NCBI GenBank assembly: GCA_003162615.1
Contig: PMNG01000099.1
Coordinates: forward strand, 1 to 9,634
Source of the DNA: Methanothrix sp.
GTDB taxonomy: Archaea > Halobacteriota > Methanosarcinia > Methanotrichales > Methanotrichaceae
DNA: 9,634 bases
Direction of reading: 5' to 3'
A program made the translations under genes and the position numbers. Positions within the stretch are counted from its first letter, which is position 1. Every line of letters starts with the position of its first letter. This document shows positions 6,495 to 9,634 of the stretch, piece by piece. Under the pieces are notes generated by a model. It was not told the origin of the DNA and did not search any database. It saw only the letters and a program-made list of their open reading frames with translations.

Positions 6495-6510
6495 GAATAT
6501 ATAGATTTCG
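6495..6510 (-). promoter_or_regulatory. BRE/TATA of small RNA C
   Basis: The minus strand reads CGAAATCTATATATTC. CGAAA matches the BRE of the other two units and CTATATATT (6504-6496) is the TATA box, centred about 27 bases before the predicted start at 6473. Confidence 0.58.
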
Positions 6511-6517
6511 CCAATCG

Positions 6518-6552
6518 ACGTACATGCCTGTCAGACAGCCATAGAAGTACGT
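6518..6552. repeat. nested palindrome upstream of the small RNA C promoter
   Basis: ACGTAC (6518-6523) and GTACGT (6547-6552) enclose CTGTC-A-GACAG (6528-6538). It lies just upstream, on the minus strand, of the BRE of unit C. Unit B has an imperfect CGTATGC/GCATATACG inverted repeat (6336-6357) at the matching place. Symmetric sites there could bind a dimeric regulator; unit A shows no clear equivalent. Confidence 0.4.
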
Positions 6553-6676
6553 GTATCCACAACAGTAATATTGACAGAGACACAAAGAACAATATGTTTA
6601 TGAGAACCATACGTGGCCTTCTTCGACGAATCGGCTTTTCGGAGCGGCCGGGAACAGCTACATGAAAAAAAGAATC

Positions 6677-6682
6677 TTTAAA
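6677..6682 (+). promoter_or_regulatory. possible TATA box of the sugar-phosphate operon
   Basis: TTTAAA sits in an A-rich block, with its centre about 27 bases before ATG 6706. This would predict a nearly leaderless message, although GGTGA at 6697-6701 also looks like a ribosome site. The two readings conflict, so the box is uncertain. Confidence 0.3.
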
Positions 6683-6705
6683 ATTGAGCGGATGCTGGTG
6701 AAATG

Positions 6706-7644
6706 ATGATTTACACCATAACCCTCAACCCTGCCCTGGACAGGACCATCTGGATCGATAGAATAAGAGACGACGTGTCCAATCGCATCATCGATGAACG
6801 GAGATATGCGGGAGGCAAGAGCATAGACGTCTCCAAGGTGTTGAAGAACTTCGGTGTCGACAACATCGCCCTCGGGTTTGTTGGCGGATTCGCGGGAAGA
6901 GAGCTGGAAGGAAGGTTGCTCAACGATGGGATACAGACAGACTTTGTTCGTGTGTCTGGAGAGACCCGTACCAACATCATAATACATGAAAAAGAGACCG
7001 GCAGACAACTGGCCTTCAACGCTCTCGGTCCTGAGATTCGTCCCAGCGAGCTGATGCAGCTTGTGGAGCAGATCGAGGGTCTTCCCTGTCCTGAGGTTGT
7101 GACCATAGGAGGCAGCCTGCCTCCTGGTGTCAGCCCCGAAATATACCGCAAGATAATAACATTGGTCGGCAGATGTCGTGCCCGTGTGGTCCTGGACGTG
7201 GATGGCCCGGGCCTTCTCTCAGGGATCAAGGCCCATCCCAACATCATCAAACCGAACATTCACGAACTTAGTGAGCTGGTGGGGCACGAGCTTAGGGAGA
7301 TGGACGAGATATTCGAGGCGGCCAGGGAGATCAACCAGGGTGGCGTGGAAGTAGTCTTAGTTTCTATGGGCGCAAAGGGGATTCTGCTGGTGGCTAAGGG
7401 AGTTGAGTACGTTGCTATACCTCCTGAAGTAAAGGTGGAGAACACCATAGGCGCCGGCGACTCCGCTGTGGCCGGGTTCGTCTACGGCCTGGTCAACGGC
7501 AAAGACCTGAGAGAATCACTTGTTTTTGCTGCTGCCGCTGGCACGGCTACGACTTTGCGTTTGGGAACAGCACTTTCCCAGAAAGAGGATTTTCTCAATC
7601 TGGTTCCTCAGGTTCAGCTTAACGTTTTGCAGGGTGGTGCTTGA
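6706..7644 (+). CDS. PfkB-family phosphofructokinase (1-phosphofructokinase-like)
   Basis: A 312-residue ribokinase-fold sugar kinase, the normal length for the family. The N-terminus MIYTITLNPALDR is the classic start of the 1-phosphofructokinase, tagatose-6-phosphate kinase and Pfk-2 branch. Signature one is AGGKSIDVSKVL near residue 37 (most relatives have GGKGxNV, so Asp replaces Asn). Signature two is NTIGAGDSAVAGF near 247-259 and contains the catalytic Asp. It would phosphorylate a fructose phosphate with ATP in the cytoplasm; whether the substrate is fructose-1-phosphate or fructose-6-phosphate cannot be told, and the aldolase next door favours making fructose-1,6-bisphosphate. ATG 6703 is also possible, but 6706 gives the family N-terminus and better spacing to GGTGA. 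TGA ends it one base before the aldolase ATG, so translation is probably coupled. First gene of the operon. Confidence 0.87.
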   Translation: MIYTITLNPALDRTIWIDRIRDDVSNRIIDERRYAGGKSIDVSKVLKNFGVDNIALGFVGGFAGRELEGRLLNDGIQTDFVRVSGETRTNIIIHEKETGRQLAFNALGPEIRPSELMQLVEQIEGLPCPEVVTIGGSLPPGVSPEIYRKIITLVGRCRARVVLDVDGPGLLSGIKAHPNIIKPNIHELSELVGHELREMDEIFEAAREINQGGVEVVLVSMGAKGILLVAKGVEYVAIPPEVKVENTIGAGDSAVAGFVYGLVNGKDLRESLVFAAAAGTATTLRLGTALSQKEDFLNLVPQVQLNVLQGGA

Positions 7645-7645
7645 T

Positions 7646-8575
7646 ATGACCAAAGAGAAAATCCCTGTGCTTTTGGACGTTCCAGCAGAGATGCGCCAGA
7701 GGTTCAGAAAGAACTACGTCAAGATAACCAGGGGCTCCGAGAGGCTAATGCTCTTCGCAGGCGACCAGAAGGTGGAGCACTTAAACGACGACTTTTTCGG
7801 TCCGGGAATAGCACCTGAGGATAACGATCCTGAACATCTGTTCATGATAGCAAGCCGGGCCCGTATAGGCATCTATGCGACTCAGATGGGCCTGATCGCC
7901 AGGTACGGCTCTGATTACCCGGAAGTGCCCTACCTGGTGAAGCTGAACTCCAAGACCAACCTCGTGAAGACCTCAGAGGCAGATCCCAACAGCACCCAGT
8001 GGCTGGACGTCCAACAAGTCGATGACTTCCGAGAAGAGAGCGGCCTGAAAATCCTGGGAGTTGGATATACCGTCTATCTGGGAAGCGATCATGAGACGGA
8101 GATTCTGCACCAGGCTGCACAGCTTGTCTACGAAGCCCACCGGCTTGGATACGTTACCGTTCTTTGGATGTACCCCCGAGGCAGGGCTGTTAAAGACGAA
8201 AAAGATCCACACCTGATCGCCGGAGCTGCCGGTGTCGCTGCCGCCCTGGGAAGCGACTTTGCCAAGGTCAACTACCCCGAGAAGTCGGGGTATGAGTCAA
8301 GCCAGGTGTTCAAGGAGGCTGTGCAGGCTGCAGGTAGGACCAAGGTAGTTTGTGCAGGAGGAGCGAGTCTAGATGCGAAGTCCTTCCTGCAGCGGCTCCA
8401 CGACCAGATTCACATCAGCGGAGCCTCAGGAAATGCCACGGGCAGGAACATCCACCAGAAGCCTCTGGACGAAGCTGTCAGGTTCTGCAACGCCATCTAC
8501 GCCATAACCGTTGAGGACGCAAGCGTCGAAGTAGCCTTGAAGATATATAATTCAGAGATAAATTCAGAGAATTAA
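7646..8575 (+). CDS. class I fructose-1,6-bisphosphate aldolase, archaeal type
   Basis: A 309-residue protein of the archaeal class I (DhnA/DeoC-LacD) aldolase family, which cleaves or forms fructose-1,6-bisphosphate through a Schiff base. Recognisable blocks are AGDQKVEHLNDDF near residue 34, YLVKLNSKTN, VLWMYPRGRAV, SDFAKVNYPEKSGY (with the expected Schiff-base lysine), VVCAGGASLDAKSF and GASGNATGRNIHQKP (phosphate-binding loops). ATG 7646 follows GGTGGTG at 7633-7639 with about six bases of spacing. The frame is open upstream to about 7520, but that overlaps the kinase and adds non-family residues, so the longer start is rejected. It is the second gene of the operon, 14 bases before the mutase. 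In a methanogen this step serves gluconeogenesis and, with the kinase, breakdown of stored sugar. It ends in TAA. Confidence 0.92.
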   Translation: MTKEKIPVLLDVPAEMRQRFRKNYVKITRGSERLMLFAGDQKVEHLNDDFFGPGIAPEDNDPEHLFMIASRARIGIYATQMGLIARYGSDYPEVPYLVKLNSKTNLVKTSEADPNSTQWLDVQQVDDFREESGLKILGVGYTVYLGSDHETEILHQAAQLVYEAHRLGYVTVLWMYPRGRAVKDEKDPHLIAGAAGVAAALGSDFAKVNYPEKSGYESSQVFKEAVQAAGRTKVVCAGGASLDAKSFLQRLHDQIHISGASGNATGRNIHQKPLDEAVRFCNAIYAITVEDASVEVALKIYNSEINSEN

Positions 8576-8589
8576 CCTGAAGGAACAAT

Positions 8590-9303
8590 ATGCCCGAGAT
8601 GATACTGCTCAGACACGGCCAGAGTCTGTGGAACCGGGAGGGAAGATTCACGGGCTGGACTGACATCGATCTTTCCGATGAGGGCAAGGAAGAGGCCAGG
8701 TACGCTGGCAGGTTGCTCAAAACCTGCGGATACTCCTTCGATATAGCCTACACATCTTTTCTCAAGCGTGCGATCAGGACTCTGTGGATAGTCCAGGAAG
8801 AGATGGACTTGATGTGGATCCCCGTCTTTCCCTCTTAGCGGCTTAATGAGAGGAACTACGGCGCTCTTCAGGGGTGCAGCAAGAAAGAGATCGAAAGGAG
8901 GTACGGAGCCCAAGCAGTCCACAGATGGCGCAGGGGTTACGTTGAGACGCCACCTGTCATAGATGAGGGAGATGAACGATACCCAGCCAAGGATCCTAGG
9001 TACGCGATGCTGAAAGGTAATATCCCCAGGGCTGAATCCCTCAAAGACACTCTGAACCGTTTGTTACCCCTCTGGCAGGAGAAGATAGCACCAGATCTGC
9101 TAGCCGGAAAAAAGGTCTTCATCTCGGCTCACGGAAACACAATCAGGGCTCTTGTCAAGCACATAGACGGCCTCTCAGACAAGGACATAGAGGATGTGGA
9201 AGTACCGACCGGGATTCCCTTGGTCTACCTGCTTGACGATGAGCTTAGTCCCAAGGCGCGCTTTTATCTCCAGGACGAGGATAGCCTGAAACGGCCCGCA
9301 TGA
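8590..9303 (+). CDS. gpmA: 2,3-bisphosphoglycerate-dependent phosphoglycerate mutase, one in-frame TAG
   Basis: ATG 8590 follows GAAGGA (8579-8584). The frame gives 237 codons to TGA, close to the roughly 250 of bacterial GpmA. It interconverts 3- and 2-phosphoglycerate. The motif LLRHGQSLWN holds the phospho-accepting H9; RFTGWTDIDLSDEG and TSFLKRAIRT follow; LNERNYGALQG holds the catalytic Glu (E87); DERYPAKDPRY and ISAHGNTIRALVKH hold the second His; PTGIPLVY is near the end. A TAG at 8836-8838 (codon 83) stands where the family has a conserved Trp (SWKLNER in E. coli, S-TAG-RLNER here), one base from TGG. Nothing else is wrong over the following 154 codons. If TAG terminates, the 82-residue product lacks E87 and the second His and must be inactive. 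This mutase type is less common in archaea than the cofactor-independent one, so transfer from bacteria is possible. Third gene of the operon. Confidence 0.88.
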
Positions 9304-9332
9304 TAAGTACGCTAGACTTCCTCCGACCAATC

Positions 9333-9338
9333 TTTATA
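9333..9338 (+). promoter_or_regulatory. TATA box of the right-edge gene
   Basis: TTTATA within CAATCTTTATAACG lies 30 bases after the mutase stop. Its centre predicts initiation near 9362, giving a 15-base leader that includes GGGAG at 9363-9367. The last gene is therefore probably a separate transcription unit. Confidence 0.5.
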
Positions 9339-9377
9339 ACGTTCCGATGATATTCAATGTCAGGGAGATAAATTGAG

Positions 9378-9634
9378 ATGGCTTACTCTGTGGAGCTTAT
9401 GTCAATCGGAAGAAAGGGTGAGATGGTCGACCGTTACAGCAGCAAGGTTCTCCACGAGGTAAAATCAGATGTATATGGGTGCTGTATCAAGCTATTAACG
9501 GGCAAACGTCCTGTAAAAGACCGCTGGGAGGAGAACTTCTATTTTGCTTCCCAGAGCATACGCTCTCATGGACGTCTCTATGTGGTAGAAGATTCATCGG
9601 AGGAAGAGAACACCGTCTACTACGATCCTCAGTC
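9378..9634 (+). CDS. unrecognised protein, N-terminal 85 residues, cut by right edge
   Basis: ATG 9378 follows GGGAG at 9363-9367 (10-base spacing, slightly long), and a TATA box sits upstream. The frame stays open to the window end. The visible part is soluble, charged and mixed alpha/beta in look: MAYSVELMSIGRKGEMVDRY at the start, a CCIKLLTGKRP segment with paired cysteines near residue 35, ENFYFASQSIRSHGRLYVV, then an acidic SSEEEN stretch. There is no signal peptide or membrane helix. I do not recognise the family. Codon use matches the neighbouring sugar genes, so it is likely a native gene. Confidence 0.7.
   Translation, partial: MAYSVELMSIGRKGEMVDRYSSKVLHEVKSDVYGCCIKLLTGKRPVKDRWEENFYFASQSIRSHGRLYVVEDSSEEENTVYYDPQ

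Noticed and set aside
5984..6510. Three repeats read as a CRISPR array, or the GGAGGG copies read as plus-strand ribosome sites
   Set aside because: Units are long, unequally spaced, imperfect and separated by related sequence with promoters; no cas gene is nearby. No ORF begins at a suitable distance from the plus-strand GGAGGG copies.
6395..6610. Minus-strand 71-codon ORF with a hydrophobic N-terminus, and a 60-codon minus-strand ORF at 6182-6364
   Set aside because: They cross small RNAs C and B in different frames, the loop lengths do not preserve a frame, and there is no matching ribosome site or conserved peptide.
6477..6665. Plus-strand 62-codon ORF before the sugar operon
   Set aside because: It lies over the small RNA C promoter and palindrome and has no ribosome site, motif or domain.
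7520..7645. Extended start for the aldolase upstream of ATG 7646
   Set aside because: It overlaps the kinase gene and adds 42 residues without family likeness, while 7646 has a good ribosome site and normal length.

Overview
The window looks like chromosomal DNA of a methanogenic archaeon, most likely Methanothrix (Methanosaeta) or a close relative in the Methanosarcinales. This rests on archaeal promoters (a CGAAA-type BRE followed by TTTATA boxes), GGTG/GGAG ribosome binding sites, an archaeal class I fructose-bisphosphate aldolase, a tRNA-His gene with an encoded CCA, and a long PAS/histidine-kinase region next to a TPR protein. The genus is inferred, not proven.

Layout, left to right. 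(1) Bases 1-612, minus strand: the 5' part of a four-helix cytochrome b561-like membrane protein that runs off the left edge. (2) 613-1077: a gene-poor gap with a strong compound palindrome (818-874) and a possible 58-aa ORF. (3) 1078-2846: one membrane-anchored, probably cell-surface TPR protein, split by a single-base frameshift near 1726; its TPRs are near-identical 102-bp tandem repeats. (4) 3176-3835: the decayed 3' end of a CheB/CheR-PAS type sensor gene, overlapping by 14 bases a PAS hybrid histidine kinase (3822-5579) that reads intact except for two in-frame TAG codons. (5) 5659-5733, minus strand: tRNA-His(GTG). (6) 5734-6705: an intergenic stretch with three related small-RNA units on the minus strand. 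(7) 6706-9303: a tight three-gene sugar-phosphate operon, PfkB-family phosphofructokinase, archaeal class I aldolase and 2,3-bisphosphoglycerate-dependent phosphoglycerate mutase; the mutase has an in-frame TAG. (8) 9378 onward: the start of an unrecognised gene cut by the right edge.

The most interesting system is the small-RNA array. Each unit has its own BRE/TATA, an 11-bp hairpin, a loop carrying CCCUCCU, and a tail with a second CCCUCCU followed by UUUU. CCUCCU is the anti-Shine-Dalgarno core of archaeal 16S rRNA, so the three RNAs look like sibling regulators able to pair with the ribosome binding sites of many mRNAs. A second theme is that every in-frame interruption in otherwise intact genes is TAG (three cases), while all five complete genes end in TAA or TGA. 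Recent decay, consensus error and TAG recoding all remain possible.
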